Origin: Simmondsia chinensis
Taxonomy: Eukaryota; Streptophyta; Magnoliopsida; Caryophyllales; Simmondsiaceae
Reading direction: 5' to 3'
Length of the DNA: 64,000 bases
NCBI GenBank assembly: GCA_018398585.1
Contig: JAGTTD010000015.1
Span: forward strand, 3,973,001 to 4,037,000
A program made the position numbers and the translations under genes. The notes under the pieces were generated by a model. The model was not told the DNA's origin and made no database searches. It worked only from the letters and a program-made list of their open reading frames with translations. This document shows positions 34,906 to 47,089 of the stretch, piece after piece. Position 1 is the first letter of the stretch. Every line of letters begins with the position of its first letter.

Positions 34906-35424
34906 TAAAATTCAGGATGTTAAACAACGCTAAACAATAAAAAAAAGGAAACAAATTTCAAATGAAACTCTTCCCTGGCGGCGTCTTCGAGCACATGGTA
35001 CAAAATCAACTTTGATTTTCTTTAAAGCACTTGACTGTATAACCTCTTTTGACTAGTCAACCTCAGAAATTTCAAAAAAAAAAAGGGTATGATGTTATTT
35101 TGGATTATATCGAATGCAAATCGCCAAATTATCGGAAGGTAAAAGAGGAAGAATTCATCAGTCTTCCTCAATTCCTATTGTTCAATTAAGGAAAGAACAA
35201 GTGATTGTTAAGGTTCAACATTAATTCTCACATAGGGAATAAGAAAGAAACAAAATAATAATTTAAATTTATTCAAAAATCAAAAGTCTCCTAAAATAAT
35301 AAACTGATGACATATTTATAAGTATAAAAAACCCGACTCCTAATAATCTAACTCTAAAACCTTAAACGTAATTACATGATTCAACCAAGAAACCCCAACT
35401 AAAACCCTAGTTAAAAGTTAAACA
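34906..35424. other. Intergenic, no gene seen
   Basis: AT-rich sequence with no recognisable coding frame. It ends at the 14-bp target duplication of the SINE (35411-35424). Confidence 0.4.
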
Positions 35425-37800
35425 TAATTAAAATCTCGAAAACAGCCTTTTGTTAGGTTATCACCCTGAAGGGGTAAGGCTGCGTACATCCTGTCAGGAA
35501 TAGTATCTTAAAATCCAAATTTATTTTGGATATATTATTTTAATTAATAAATAAAATTAAAGTCCCCGTTGTTTGCTAGTTAAATTTGTGTAAGCGAGTA
35601 TTTATACTGCGTGTGATTTTTTTTGGGAGACATCCATGACATGGGTGTAGTCCTCATATTACAATTTACATGTTTGTTCTAGATGGTTTATGAGACTAAG
35701 CCACAGATAGACTTGGAACAAATGGTATGGATTGTTGTTTGAAAGGCTCGTAGTCGAACACAAGTTTCGACCACTTGTATGCTAAGACTATAACGTAACA
35801 CTTTAGATGACTTGTCTTGGTCATGCGGACGTAGATCCAAAAGTGTTGGGCTTGTGTGTTTAATAAGATTGACACACTGAGTTTGACCATGTGGGTTACT
35901 TATTTCTAGACTACTATCGGAGATGAGTGAATCACATTGTATTATTTGAACGACGACACTAAATCCTTAGGGTATTCTGGACTTTTGCATGGAGCGTTAG
36001 TTACTTTGATCTACTATAAGTAAGATCTAAATGCATGACTAAATTCCCACGTACACTGGGTAGTGGCGTGAAATGTGACAAGGATCAGGTATTCAATAGG
36101 GAATCTACTGTCTTTTATGAGATACATATGTCCCCTTAGTTGATTCGCAAATATTTGAATAGTTCGAAAACTTTGGCCAAAGTATTCCAAGTATTTGACA
36201 TTTAGAATTTATACTATGAATATGTTCAAGTGTAAATGAATTATTTAGTGAAGGGCGAGTCGGTAACTAATGGAGAAGCTGTGAGAAGGATAATGGTAGT
36301 GGTTATATTTATCCTTTGTCCTGGACATCTAGTGGAGGGGTTGTTGTCATCAATACAGTCTATTAGGGAGATACCGAATAAATGGTTTAAATCTAGAGAT
36401 TTATTTAGTGGAATTAAGTCTCATTAAATGGTAATTAAATTATTTCATGAGATGATTAATTTAGCCCATTTGGAGCTATATTTAAATTGTTTCTGAGGTC
36501 CCTATGCAAGCCTCTGTATTTATTGCTATTAGAAAAATATTAAAGAATTCATGATATGAATTATTTATCATAAGACGGGTAAATTTAATTTTGCCAAATA
36601 TTATTCATAAAATGAATAAAAGTTAAAAATTATAAAATAAAATAATTTTGAAAAATTAAAATTCATAAGATGAATTTTTTTTACAGGTGAGAAACAAAGC
36701 AATTTAAAAAAAAAGAAAAGAAAAACATAGTTAAAATAGGTCTTTATCCGCGTGATTTGCATCGGACGAATGTCGCGCTCTGGGACACCCACTGGTAATC
36801 CACGCCCGCGTAAGCGGGCCAATGATTGGTTGACAAGTGGCATGCGGTGACAAGATGAGAGTTGCGTGCACTATGCATTGAAATGACGCGTTTTGACCCT
36901 TTTTTTAAGTTAAACGATGCGTTTGGTTTTTAACTTGGCGAATCCCGCATCAATTTCAAAGTCCTTTTTCGCTCCGATACACTCCTCTAAATAGAAGTAC
37001 CTATTGAGAGGTTTGGCATTGAATTGAAACAAAATTTTTAGGGTTTATAGAATCGTTTCGGAGACCCAGTTAGAGAGAAAATTTTTCATTGAAATTTTTC
37101 TTTCCTCAGTTTAATATTTTTCGGAGCCCACCCTCCGGCCAGTTCGAGGTCATTGCGTAAAAGATCACGGGGTCTCGATTTTGGTATTCTTTCAGGATTA
37201 TTATTTCTTTCTGGCATTTTATTATTGGAGCAATTCCTGGTATGTTCTTCTTTGCTTCTTTTTTTAGTTTCGCTTTTCTATTTATTTATAATATTCGTCA
37301 TTATGAATGTTTAAGTTTTTATATTGTTATGAATGTATTAGAATAAAAGGCCTGTAGATTTAAATTAAGAATTTAGTTTTGTAGATTTAATTTATGAATT
37401 TAAGATTTAAAATTAGGAATTTTAAATCAACCTTAGGTATGAATTCTAAACCCCTTCCGCTACGTAAACTTTAGGGAGAGTTTTTAAAATTCATCCCAAC
37501 AACCGTTGTTAGAGCAAAGGGAGTTATAGAGATTACCCTATTCCCGGGAGCTCTCGCATGTGAGGTGTCATGAAGCGTGACTCTCCGACCGGGGGCTTAA
37601 ATAAAGAGAAGAGTCTTCTACTCTAAGCGCTCTAATAAGTGCCTTTTGTTGTGACCGTAGTTCAGAACTATGAACCCAACCATGGGCATCAGAGTTTATT
37701 TTTCAAACAAAAGTTATATTTTCCCAACACATCCCACCCCTCCCAGACCCTACTTATGCGGGAGCCATTGAGGCACTGGGTATGTTGTTATTATTGTTGT
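35425..37800 (+). mobile_element. Au-like SINE split by a solo LTR
   Basis: The left part (35425-35491) ends 'ggtaaggctgcgtacatcc'. The right part (37735-37800) reads 'cacccctcccagaccctac', 'ttatgcgggagcc', 'gcactgggt' and a TTG-rich tail. Together they give about 133 bp of a sequence typical of plant Au SINEs. A perfect 14-bp target duplication ttaaaagttaaaca lies at 35411-35424 and 37801-37814. Another Au-like copy is at 45780-45905 on the minus strand. Confidence 0.88.
35492..37729 (+). mobile_element. Angela-like solo LTR (2238 bp)
   Basis: It starts TGTCAGGAATAG and ends TTTCCCAACA. It is flanked by perfect target duplications CATCC (35487-35491 and 37730-37734) inside the SINE. It has no internal region, so it is the product of LTR-LTR recombination. 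Its first 1.8 kb match the partial LTR at 5079-6867. Near the 3' end it contains 'atgggcatcagag', which resembles a primer-binding site but lies inside the LTR by the target-duplication criterion. Confidence 0.92.
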
Positions 37801-38004
37801 TTAAAAGTTAAACAAAATATCTAATCTTAATTAACCTAGAAAACCCTAATGAAAACCTTTTTTCATTCTTGCAGTTTGATCCGGTTCCTCAACGCCCTCG
37901 AGTCATGTTTCTCCCTTTCTTGTCTCAATCGGGTTGTATTCATCCCTATTTGCATCAATATTAATGACGGTCGCTATTGGGCTTCGGCTAGGTGGGGCAC
38001 AAAT

Positions 38005-38155
38005 TAGTTTGTACTAATGATGGTTGGCATGTCTCCTTTTGGTTTCATGTTATTTCTCTTTTGGTGTCTTTCCTTCGTTAGTTTTCTGTTGTTCTTTTGT
38101 CGTTTTATGCTTGTACACTGTGCCCTTTGCATGGACTCGTTTAATTATAAAAAAA
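38005..38155 (+). mobile_element. LINE-like 3' end, plus strand
   Basis: T-rich sequence ending 'ggactcgtttaattataaaaaaag' has the look of a non-LTR 3' untranslated end with a short A tail. It abuts a similar terminus in opposite orientation at 38156. Tentative. Confidence 0.4.
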
Positions 38156-38785
38156 GAAACATTCTTTTTTATAATTAGCGACAAAGTTGCAATAAAAAAT
38201 AGGCAAGTCGTACAAACGAGCCATGAGCTAATCTGTATATAGATGGGGATCAAAAGCAACAAAAACAAAACAAACAAGAATATAAGCAAAAACAGGCGAA
38301 GTCAGCATACATTAAAAGCCTCAACCGCCATTGGAGAAGACTCATAGGCAGGAACAAACTAGAAAACAGAAAAAGATACTAGAAAAACCCCTAATCTATC
38401 GAAGCAATATGCTCAATTATAATATATTCATCACTATCAAATTTCAGCCCTAGCGTTCTGCCGATCTCCCACGAGTGCTCTGCAATAAGAAGCTCACCAG
38501 CATCCTTAATAATATTGCCCCTTTTCACCAAATTCCTCGCCTTTTGATTGCTAGAGACCTTGATTGATCTCTTCTGCTCTCAGGTGATATATCCTTTCGG
38601 AAATCTTGTAGGTCCTAACTTGCTCTTTCATCCCGCCCTTCAGCGCTGTCCTACCCTTTTTGAAACACCCAAATTAGGGACTTGATGCCTTGCCATCACT
38701 TTCTCCTTCTCTGCCCTGCTTGGACTCCTCCATAAACGGCAAAGGCAACGGCACTGGCACCGAGAAATTAAAAAAAAATGATTAT
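38156..38785 (-). mobile_element. LINE-like fragment, minus strand (copy 3)
   Basis: It begins on the left with the shared 'ttttataattagcgacaaag' terminus. On the minus strand a peptide AEHSWEIGRTLGLKFDSDE is readable near 38440-38500, comparable to those at 19600 and 62050. No RT or endonuclease is seen. It sits directly upstream of the gene B 5' region. Confidence 0.5.
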
Positions 38786-38791
38786 CACGTC

Positions 38792-39315
38792 AAAACATAA
38801 CATATATAACTAGATACCTAAGATTTAAAAAATTCTACTAATAAGGTACTTCTATTGAGATTCAATATATTTCCACTTTAGTTTAAAAAAATATATTTTC
38901 TTTGAAAAATGCCAGTGTATAACACATAAATATCCTTCAATTGATGATTTTTTGAAGGAAAATGCTGACATAACATATAATTTTGGTAATATATAGATAA
39001 CTTCCATCAGTGGCTGGTGAATTTCTATAACAACCCATAAAATTTTTTGTTGTAAACACTGGCTATGGCTCATGGATACTATCTCAATCATGCAACATGT
39101 CAGCTTTTCTAGAGATAATTACCGGATATCGGTATAAGATATTAAGATGATAAAATTTTCAAATCTTAAGATATCTCATTATATATATTAAAATATCGTC
39201 AATCTAAGTTTTAAATTCTTTTATCACTCCTATAGCATGCAAATTTCAAACTTTTGCATCATCTCATTACAAAACTCGGCAAAGGTCATTGTCATCATAT
39301 GAATCTTCAAATTCT
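38792..39315 (+). promoter_or_regulatory. Upstream region of gene B
   Basis: Non-coding and conserved with 6868-7353 plus 12427-12466 of gene A. It is uninterrupted here and leads into the TATA box. I see no specific factor-binding site that I would defend. Confidence 0.5.
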
Positions 39316-39322
39316 TATATAA
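39316..39322 (+). promoter_or_regulatory. TATA box of gene B
   Basis: TATATAA lies 117 bp before the ATG, suggesting a transcript start near 39350 and a leader of about 80-85 nt without upstream ATGs. It is conserved in gene A. Confidence 0.6.
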
Positions 39323-39432
39323 GCTGTCTCTTCATTCCTTTGCCCAAAACCCCAGCAAAGGTCAAAAATAAACATATTTACAAGATTGTCATAGAAAAAG
39401 AATACCGAGATAACACAGAAAAAGAGAGAGAT

Positions 39433-42400
39433 ATGGTAGGAAAACAAGAATATTTGCCTGTAACATCAATGCTAGTACCGAGCGTACAAGAATTAGTCAA
39501 GGATCCACTGTCGACTATACCGTCAAAATATGTTCAACCTAACCCAGATAATTCCACTTCTTGTGACGATCTCCAGTTGCCAGTTATAGACATGGACTGT
39601 TTGGTTGCTGGGGATCCTATTGAGCTTCAAAAGTTTCACTCTACTTGCCAAGACTGGGGCTTTTTTCAGGTTTGAGTTATTTCTATATATTTTTATCATC
39701 CCGTAGCATGGGATTGCTTAGATTTAGCTCGGTTTGTATTGATAGAAAATATTTTCTATCTTAGTTCTCTTGTTTTTTTATGTAACTTAATGGCAACAAC
39801 CACAAATATATAAAATGCTTCCTTTATTGATAAGAAATTGATTTTCCTTGAACGAAAGGCGAAAACATTTTCCTTCATAAGGAGGAAAACATTTTTTATC
39901 ATAATCTCACTTTATATGCTTCACTTCAACCTTAACTTAGACAAGCGTGAACTTTATATAAATTTGTAAAATGATTATTTTTCCATAGCTAAATAGACAA
40001 AAATTTTTGAGAAAAAAGATTGTTGAAGTGAAAATATTTTATATTGAAAATTTTTCTCTGGAAAAACTATGTTTTCCGTTAAACTAAATGGTGCATTAAT
40101 ATTTTTGTTATTTTTTAAACTTTTTTCTCAAAAGTAATATGCAATATATGAAACAGTAGGATTAACTTAAAAATATTAACTTGGGATATAGATACTTTGA
40201 TTATTTTAAAACTATATTTTAAGAATTAAAAATTACAAATAAAAAGTAATTTTTTCAAAATCCATATATAAAAAATCTAAATAATGCCTAACCAACCTTA
40301 ATTTTTGTATGTTGACTAAATTTTGATGCGCTCCCACTATGTCAAAACAATTTTAATATTAACTTTTTTTAATCGATAGCATTCAATTATGCAATCACTA
40401 TATTGAGAGATTTATCAACTTAATTATATTAATATAGAAGTTGGTAAAGTTCTTTTCCAAAACTTAAAAATTGAGTCAGATTTTAGGAATATAGTTCCTT
40501 GATTGCGGACCCTCCCTGAGTTCGAACCCTTTGGGGAAGCTTTATAATTAAGAGATTTAATTGTTTACTTTTGGGATTTATTAATGCTAGTTGCATTCAA
40601 CTCTATTACGGACTATTTGAAAAGGTCAAGATTTCCTAGAGTCCCTCCCTTTTGTTACGTGACTTTTAGTATGATCTGGCCCATTTGCTTTTCATAGGTC
40701 GGTATTACCACGTATATCAATATGACCATTCTTGTGCTCTATGAGGATTATGTCCTCTATGTTATGCTTATTGTGTGGAACCTGTTCTTTTAGTAACAAG
40801 TAATGTCCATAAAGCGATCCAACCGGGTTTTCAATCAGTTTTTAAGTGGGCTAAGGTCTATGCGTCTTTACAAATCCCCCTCAAATGTTTGTGAGGGAGT
40901 TAATTAAGACCCAAAATCCCCTCGTACTCTTCCTAAAAAAAGTGAAGGTCTCTGCAAGTCCCTGAATGCAGGTCCAATTAGCCAAACACAACAAATCTTT
41001 GTATTATGCTTTTTTTTTTGTTATTCTTTTGCATCAGTTTTACTAACACACTACTTACTTGTGAAAAAATGGAAGTTAGTAAACCATGGAATGAGCAAGA
41101 CATTGATAGAAAAGTTCAAGGTAGAGACACAGGAGTGGTTCAATCAGTCAAGAGAAGAGAAGCAAAAGTATTGGCAAACCCCAACAGAGATGGAAGGTTT
41201 TGGGCAGCATTTTGTTGTGTCAGATGACCAAAAACTTGACTGGGCGGACTCCTTTTTCTTGACAACTCTACCTGCCCATTTGAGGAAGCCTAACTTGTTT
41301 TCCATAATCCCTCTTCCTTACAGGTTCTCTCTCTCTGTGTGTGTGTATATGTGTATGTCTCTGTATGTGTGTGTTTGTGTGCTCGTGCTTAGTTTGACAA
41401 CATTTTTTGAGTTGAAGGTTTACCTAGATGAATTAAGTGCGAACCAAGCTTAATGCGCTTCGAGTTGAGGTTAATGGACATACTTTAATTTCACAGCGGG
41501 ATGTTTGCCCTATGTGGGAAATTGAGAAGACCCAACTGCTTTATATGACTTTTCACTCTAAAGGACTAGTAAAGGAACTGTTAGAGGTTAAAAGCTCATC
41601 TTCGCTCATTTCTATCTAGACAATACAATAAGATAAGAGTAAACTAGCTCTCAAATAATGGACAGCTGAACTCTATGATAACAAGACAAAAGGCAAAACT
41701 TAAAAGCACAAAAGACATACCAAAAGGTTGCACAAAATGAAGCAAACAGGAAAGCTTTGGAAAAAATAACAAACTAGATAGTAAAAGCTTATAAAAACTC
41801 TGAAGAAGTGATTTTTGGTTCGAACTCATTGTCCTCATTCCAATTAAAGTTGGTGTCTTATGAGGGCAGAGTGGACTTCGTGGGTCATATGTGCACACCT
41901 TTACCAGTTGGACCAGAATAAGACAGTGGGCATCCTGTGGAGCTGTGTAACTTGGTATATTATTTTTATTCGTTTGTCTAAATATTCTCAATGACATGAC
42001 TACAGTTTCTCCCATGATTGAATAAAATTTGTTACCCATTCCTTATTGTTTTAATAGTGGTAGGATTCACTCAGGCCCCCTCCCCCAGCCGCCGCCAAAA
42101 CAAAAGGAAGTATGATGCTCGTCTAAACTAAGCAGTGTAACATAAATTGGGTTCGCTTTTGTACTTGTTCAGAGTCTCACATTCAAGCGCAAGTATTACT
42201 TAATCCGAGCTGAGCTCGCTTAGACAAATGTAAACTCGGTTCAAATCAAATCCAAGCACTTAGAAATCTTTTGAAGTTCTGAATAGATGAAAATAAAAGT
42301 AGTTCTATATCATGACAAAAGATAATTCAAGAAAAGGAAGAACGCATAGGACCATCACCATTGAATATAATAACGAAATGGCATTTCCATGTATGTTTCT

Positions 42401-44034
42401 AGTAATCATGTAATCTAACATGTCATCTTTCTCGCTTCCATCTCTCTAGCTTTATCAGTGGCAAACAAACAAATAACATCCTTGTTCACTTTCTAAACAT
42501 CTCGCATATCATAATGCAGGGAAACATTGGAAAATTACTCACGAGAGTTAGAAACGCTGGCGAGAAAAATCCTAGATTATATGGCAAAGGCATTGAACAT
42601 GGATGTCAATGACATGAGAAAAGCATTCGGAGATGGGAAGCAATCAATGAGGATGAATTATTATCCACCGTGCCCATGGCCAGACCAAGTTGTTGGAGTA
42701 ACTCCCCACTCTGACGCTGTCGGCCTTACAATCCTCCTCCAACTCAACCAAATCCAAGGGCTTCAAATAAGAAAGGATGAAAAATGGATTTCTGTACAAC
42801 CACTCCCTGATGCTTTTGTCGTCAATGTTGGTGACATCTTGGAGGTATAAAATTATGTTGTGTCAGCTTGTGAACATTAGGATCAGATCAGGCACAAATG
42901 GAAGGTTGTTAAGATTGGAAATTTTGAGCTTGAATTTAGCTCATTAGAATTTTTGCATAGTTCTGGCTCATTTGAGCTCGAACTTGGCTCAAGAAGATTC
43001 GAGTTAAGCTCGCCTTATTTAGGCTCATTCAAGCTTGAATTAGGCTCCTTAAGTCTCGAACTTTGCATATTTAAAAGCATAGATTGGCTTATAAGCCTAC
43101 AAACTCAAGTTTCATTAAACTCAGGGTTGATTCTTTAAGCTAAATGAGTAGGTCTGAATAGTTAGAACTAGAAATAAGTTGATTGTTTTGACTTTTTGAC
43201 GAGACTAGCAAGCCAACTTGGCTAATTTACATGCCTAATATAACCACCCCCTTATAATTCTGTCCATTTTTCTTATATGGCTTCTTCAACTAATCAAGTG
43301 ATCTGATTTTAACAATTGGTAAAGTTAAAGAATTTGGATGGAAATATGACGTAGTTCTAACTGTACTGTCCGCATTTTGGGGGTTTAGAAATACAAATTC
43401 ATTGTCTAATCGTTCACTTTACAACTTAAATTTTAAGGATAACTAGTTTCTCCACAGCCATCTATATTGCAGGTCTTCGAAAGTTTACATAGAACAGCGT
43501 TACTAAACTACCCGTGTCAAACCTTAACCTGCCGCGTTCAAAACTCACCTCTCCAACCTTTTTTTCCCTCAAGAATCACCTAGGGGACCACTAGTAGTGG
43601 TCTTGGTGTGCCACACCCGAGACCCAGGTTCGATTCTCATCTATCCCCCCTTCCCTACCCCCTCCTCTTCGCCCAAGTGCGTGGTTCCTGATAATAAAAA
43701 AAAAGAACCTTTTTCACGAATACTTCACTTTTAAACTCATTGTACCTGGTTGAAGTATTTATGCATGATCATATATGTACATCTATGGCAGATAGTGACA
43801 AACGGTATATATCCAAGCGTCGAGCATCGGGCAATGGTAAATCCCGAAATAGCAAGGATATCAGTGGCGGCATTCTACAGCCCTGGTGTAGATATGGAAT
43901 TCGGACCAGCCCCAAGTCTAGTTACACCACAAACTCCGGCAAGGTTTAGGAGAATCAACTCCAGTGAATATTTCAGTGGCTTGTTTGCTCGCAAACGTCT
44001 TGGTAAAGCCTACATCGATGAACTGAGGATTTAA
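39433..44034 (+). CDS. 2-oxoglutarate/Fe(II)-dependent dioxygenase, SRG1/NCS1-like (gene B)
   Basis: Exons are 39433-39669, 41076-41323, 42520-42844 and 43792-44034. Lengths of 237, 248, 325 and 243 nt give 350 codons plus TAA, and all introns are GT-AG. The protein has the DIOX_N domain (about residues 48-160; LPVIDMDCL, DWGFFQLVNHG) and then the double-stranded beta-helix domain. The Fe ligands are H225, D227 (TPHSDAVGLTILLQ) and H282 (EHR). The 2OG contacts are Y210 (NYYPPC) and R292/S294 (ARIS). The length is typical of the family. Such soluble enzymes hydroxylate, demethylate or otherwise oxidise specialised metabolites; relatives include SRG1, norcoclaurine synthase 1 and codeine O-demethylase. 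The substrate cannot be told from sequence. Residue 278 before the last Fe ligand region is Pro (NGIYPSVEHR), where gene A and most relatives have Arg. The start ATG is the first one after the TATA box. It is the only intact member of three. Confidence 0.88.
43566..43704 (+). mobile_element. tRNA-type SINE in intron 3 of gene B
   Basis: This insertion is absent from gene A. It has 'tggtcttggtgtgcc' as a box-A-like segment and a good box B, GGTTCGATTC (43627-43636), followed by a C-rich body and a tail 'ataataaaaaaaaag'. It is flanked by 'aaccttttt' repeats (near 43556 and 43706). It is related to the minus-strand SINE at 16170-16316. Confidence 0.75.
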
Positions 44035-44126
44035 GATTTGTCCATGATGTCCAGTGACACATCCAAATATCGAAGCCTGTTTGCAATCTTTCCCCGTGTG
44101 TTGTACGGTCGGATGTTTACACTTTA

Positions 44127-44164
44127 AATAAATCCATGTTATATGTCATAAATATTTAAATAAA
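44127..44164 (+). terminator. Candidate poly(A) signals of gene B
   Basis: AATAAA occurs at 44127-44132 and 44159-44164, 93 and 125 nt after the stop codon. The second is conserved in gene A. Confidence 0.45.
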
Positions 44165-44659
44165 GTATGCGTACTTATACCGTGAACATAACTTATGCTA
44201 TTTGTAAAGCCTTGAGTTATGCAACCTCAATCTATAAATTGAAATGTTTTGGTATTTAGGTGATAAATACTCAAATTTCTTTTGTACTTACAATTTTACT
44301 GGGGGGAAAAAAAAAAGTCAAGTTTGAATATTGATGATGAAGCATTCCTCACCTGATAACATGATTCCTTGGTGCGGTACATGCATACTCTCAGAATCTC
44401 TTTAATCAAAAGATATTTTTGGAAGGATTGGTTTTATCTCATGGTTTACAATAAAAACGCACCTTTAGAAGTGGTGACTTTACACATAACCACTACAACT
44501 ATTTAAACTTTCACCAATCATCATGTAAACAAGTTGAAAATTTTGCAATAAACTATCTATATTGACATCGTTTTGTAGCATTTGAGCTTAACAAAACAAA
44601 AATACAAATAAAATAAAGGGGAGATGGTAGCTCTTCTACCCCGAAAATGCATCCTAGGT

Positions 44660-44740
44660 TTACCTATATATATATATAAAGAGCAACATTTTCAGTGTTC
44701 TAAGGGCTCCTGCCTAAGCATGGTCTAAGGAGTAATTCTG
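44660..44740 (-). mobile_element. Au-like SINE fragment, minus strand
   Basis: On the minus strand 'catgcttaggcaggagccc' and 'aacactgaaaatgtt' correspond to the 3' half of Au SINEs. The 5' half is replaced by the foldback sequence starting at about 44741. Confidence 0.55.
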
Positions 44741-45120
44741 TTAATTTAGCACCTCTATTATTTAGCATTTGTGCTTTAATTCTGTCAATTTAGTCCATCT
44801 ACTATTTATATTGTATTAATTTAGCCCTTACACTTTTAATTTCGTCAATTTTGTCCTTCTACTATTTACTTTTTGTAAATTTATTTAAACGATCAAATTC
44901 AAGTTAAGTTAATGATGCAAATTTTAATAGTACAATCATATTAGACGCTAGTAATTCAATACAAATCCGTAGTAGCCAATCCATTTATAATTTCATCAAT
45001 AACTTAACATAAACTTTACTTTTAGGACCAAATTGACATAATATAAATAGTAAAGTAACTACAATTAAAAAGACTAAATTGACCCAATGGACAAAATAAA
45101 AGAGCATTTTGCGTAAATAA
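44741..45120. repeat. Foldback repeat with 'aatttagtcc-ctactattta' motifs
   Basis: The left side repeats 'gtcaatttagtccatctactattta'-type units three times. The right side holds their reverse complements ('aaattgacataatataaatagtaa', 'gactaaattgaccc'). It is a non-coding, MITE-like structure without clear target duplications. Confidence 0.55.
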
Positions 45121-45779
45121 CCTTAAAGTTATAATAAAATGAATATTCAAAATAAACTTTTAACATATTAGAGGTTTAGGTTAAATTTGTGTGTTAAAAC
45201 AATTGCCCATTTGAGTAATTACATTAAATTTGGATATGGCTAAGACCTAGAATAAATTGATTTTTCCTCCAGATTTTTTTTCCCAAATATTTTAAAAATT
45301 CGTTGAATCCCCTTTTCTCCAAATATTTATATATTAATTTTAAATTAATATTAATACTAAATTAATTTAAAATCTAATACTTATTAATATTAATATAAAT
45401 TTATACTAATTTAAATTAATGTTAGTCTTCTAAACAAATATATATAATTAATTATATAAAAATAATGTTAATATATAAATTACTTCTAAAGATTTCTATA
45501 TATTTTGTAACTTTAATTATACGTTAACTTCCAATAAACTAATAATAAGTTAATTTTATAAATTAGATTATATAATTTAGCGTTAGTTTTATATTGATAC
45601 TAATTTAAATTAATCCACATACATTGACTTTAAACGTATCAATATATATCAAACATGAATATTAATATAAATTGAATAAATTAATCAAAAAATATTAAGC
45701 TTCTAAAATTAATATATAATTCATATAAATTAATGTATAAAATCTACTTTTTATAATTTAAGAAATCATAATAATTTAT
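45121..45779. other. AT-rich intergenic, no gene seen
   Basis: Very AT-rich sequence with many ATTAAT and TTAATAT permutations. No coding frames or elements identified. Confidence 0.5.
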
Positions 45780-45905
45780 TACAATAACAATAACAACATT
45801 CTCAGTGCCTCAAGGGCTCCCGCTTGCACAGGGTCTGAGAATGGCAGGATATACGCAGTCTTACCCATCAAGGTGAGGCCCTAATGAGAGACTGTTCCCG
45901 AAGAC
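45780..45905 (-). mobile_element. Au-like SINE, minus strand
   Basis: On the minus strand it reads 'gggtaagactgcgtatatcc', 'cagaccctgtgcaagcggga' and 'gaggcactgagaatgttgtt', with a TTG/TTA tail (acaataacaataacaac on plus). This is the typical Au arrangement and is more complete than the copy at 44660. It is followed by a degenerate 'gcatgtaag' repeat up to about 46140. Confidence 0.8.
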
Positions 45906-47039
45906 GCCCAACTTGATAACTGATAAGTTGTAAAGAGCCTGTCTAAGGAGTATGAAAGGGCATGAAAGGATTATGTAAGGAGCATGTAAGGCATACAGAT
46001 CATGCAAAGCATGTATGCGAGCATATAAGCAAAATAATCATGTAAGCATGTAAGCATAGAGCATAGCGGGCAAAGTGAAAGGTAAAAGCAAACAAGGATG
46101 TAGTGGGAAGATCATACATGCGACACAATGCAAACATATAGAGATAGTAGAGCGTCTAGGGAAAACCATAATAATTTATTAATTTGTAAAGTTCATAATG
46201 ATTGTATTAATAAATTTTTAAAATTAACATTAGCATTAATATAAAAAAATGTAAATTAATTTAAATATCTTTAGATGCATATATGTACAATTAATTTGAA
46301 CAAAGATTAACATAAACTAAAATCAATTTTTTAAGATTAAAATTATTTTTATGCTAATAGTAATACACAATTAGTTTTATAAAATAGTATTAATTTATAA
46401 CAATATTGATTTTTTTAATTTATATGACATAACCGTTTTAGCATATGCATTCACCATGGTTGACAGAAAAGATATTTTTACTTTTTTCACATCTTAAATA
46501 GAAAGATGAAAAAGTTGTGTTATAACTAAATAGAAAAATATGTGATCGATTTTTTTCAAATCTTTACCACAATGATCGATTTTTACTTATTATCACCCCC
46601 ATCTGCCACAACCTTTTTTATGCCCATGGGTTGCTATACTTATCGCTCTCCACTATCATTGACCAACTGTTATCATGATTCTCTCCTACGTACTATTATT
46701 AATTGATTTATATTATTAATTAAGTAATTTTTGAGAATATAATAGGTAAGGTTTTTTTCTTTTCTTTTTTTTTTTTCCCCTTCACTTGCATTTAGCACTA
46801 TTCTATAGAAAAGACTTTTCTACACCGCACAACTAAACATTTTACTGTAAAAAGATACAGATCTTAAATGGACAGATCTTGTTGAAATAAGTAAGTTGAA
46901 AAAATATAAGTTGAAATAAGTTGAACCAAATCCACCCTTAGTATTTTTAGGATTGAAATTTGAAGACTTTTTAGGCATGCATCGACATGTTGGTGTATTT
47001 TCAAAATAATGCTATAAGAATTGTGAATAAATTGTTTAT
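45906..47039. other. Intergenic with degenerate 'gcatgtaagcat' repeats
   Basis: At 45960-46080 short imperfect repeats of GCATGTAAG/GCATATAAG occur. The rest, to the copia remnant, is AT-rich and without a gene that I can support. Confidence 0.5.
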
Positions 47040-47089
47040 AGTTGGTCCCGAAGTTTGTTCGATGTGTTTTGATGTGTGTTGACATCTAC

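Noticed and set aside
37680..37695. Primer-binding site 'gggcatcagag' suggesting a full element after the LTR
   Set aside because: The CATCC duplication and the interrupted SINE place the LTR end at 37729, and no internal element sequence follows.
41323..41453. Exon 2 of gene B continuing past 41323
   Set aside because: The frame stays open through the CT/GT-rich stretch, but the family protein continues in exon 3 and a good GT donor with matching phase lies at 41324.
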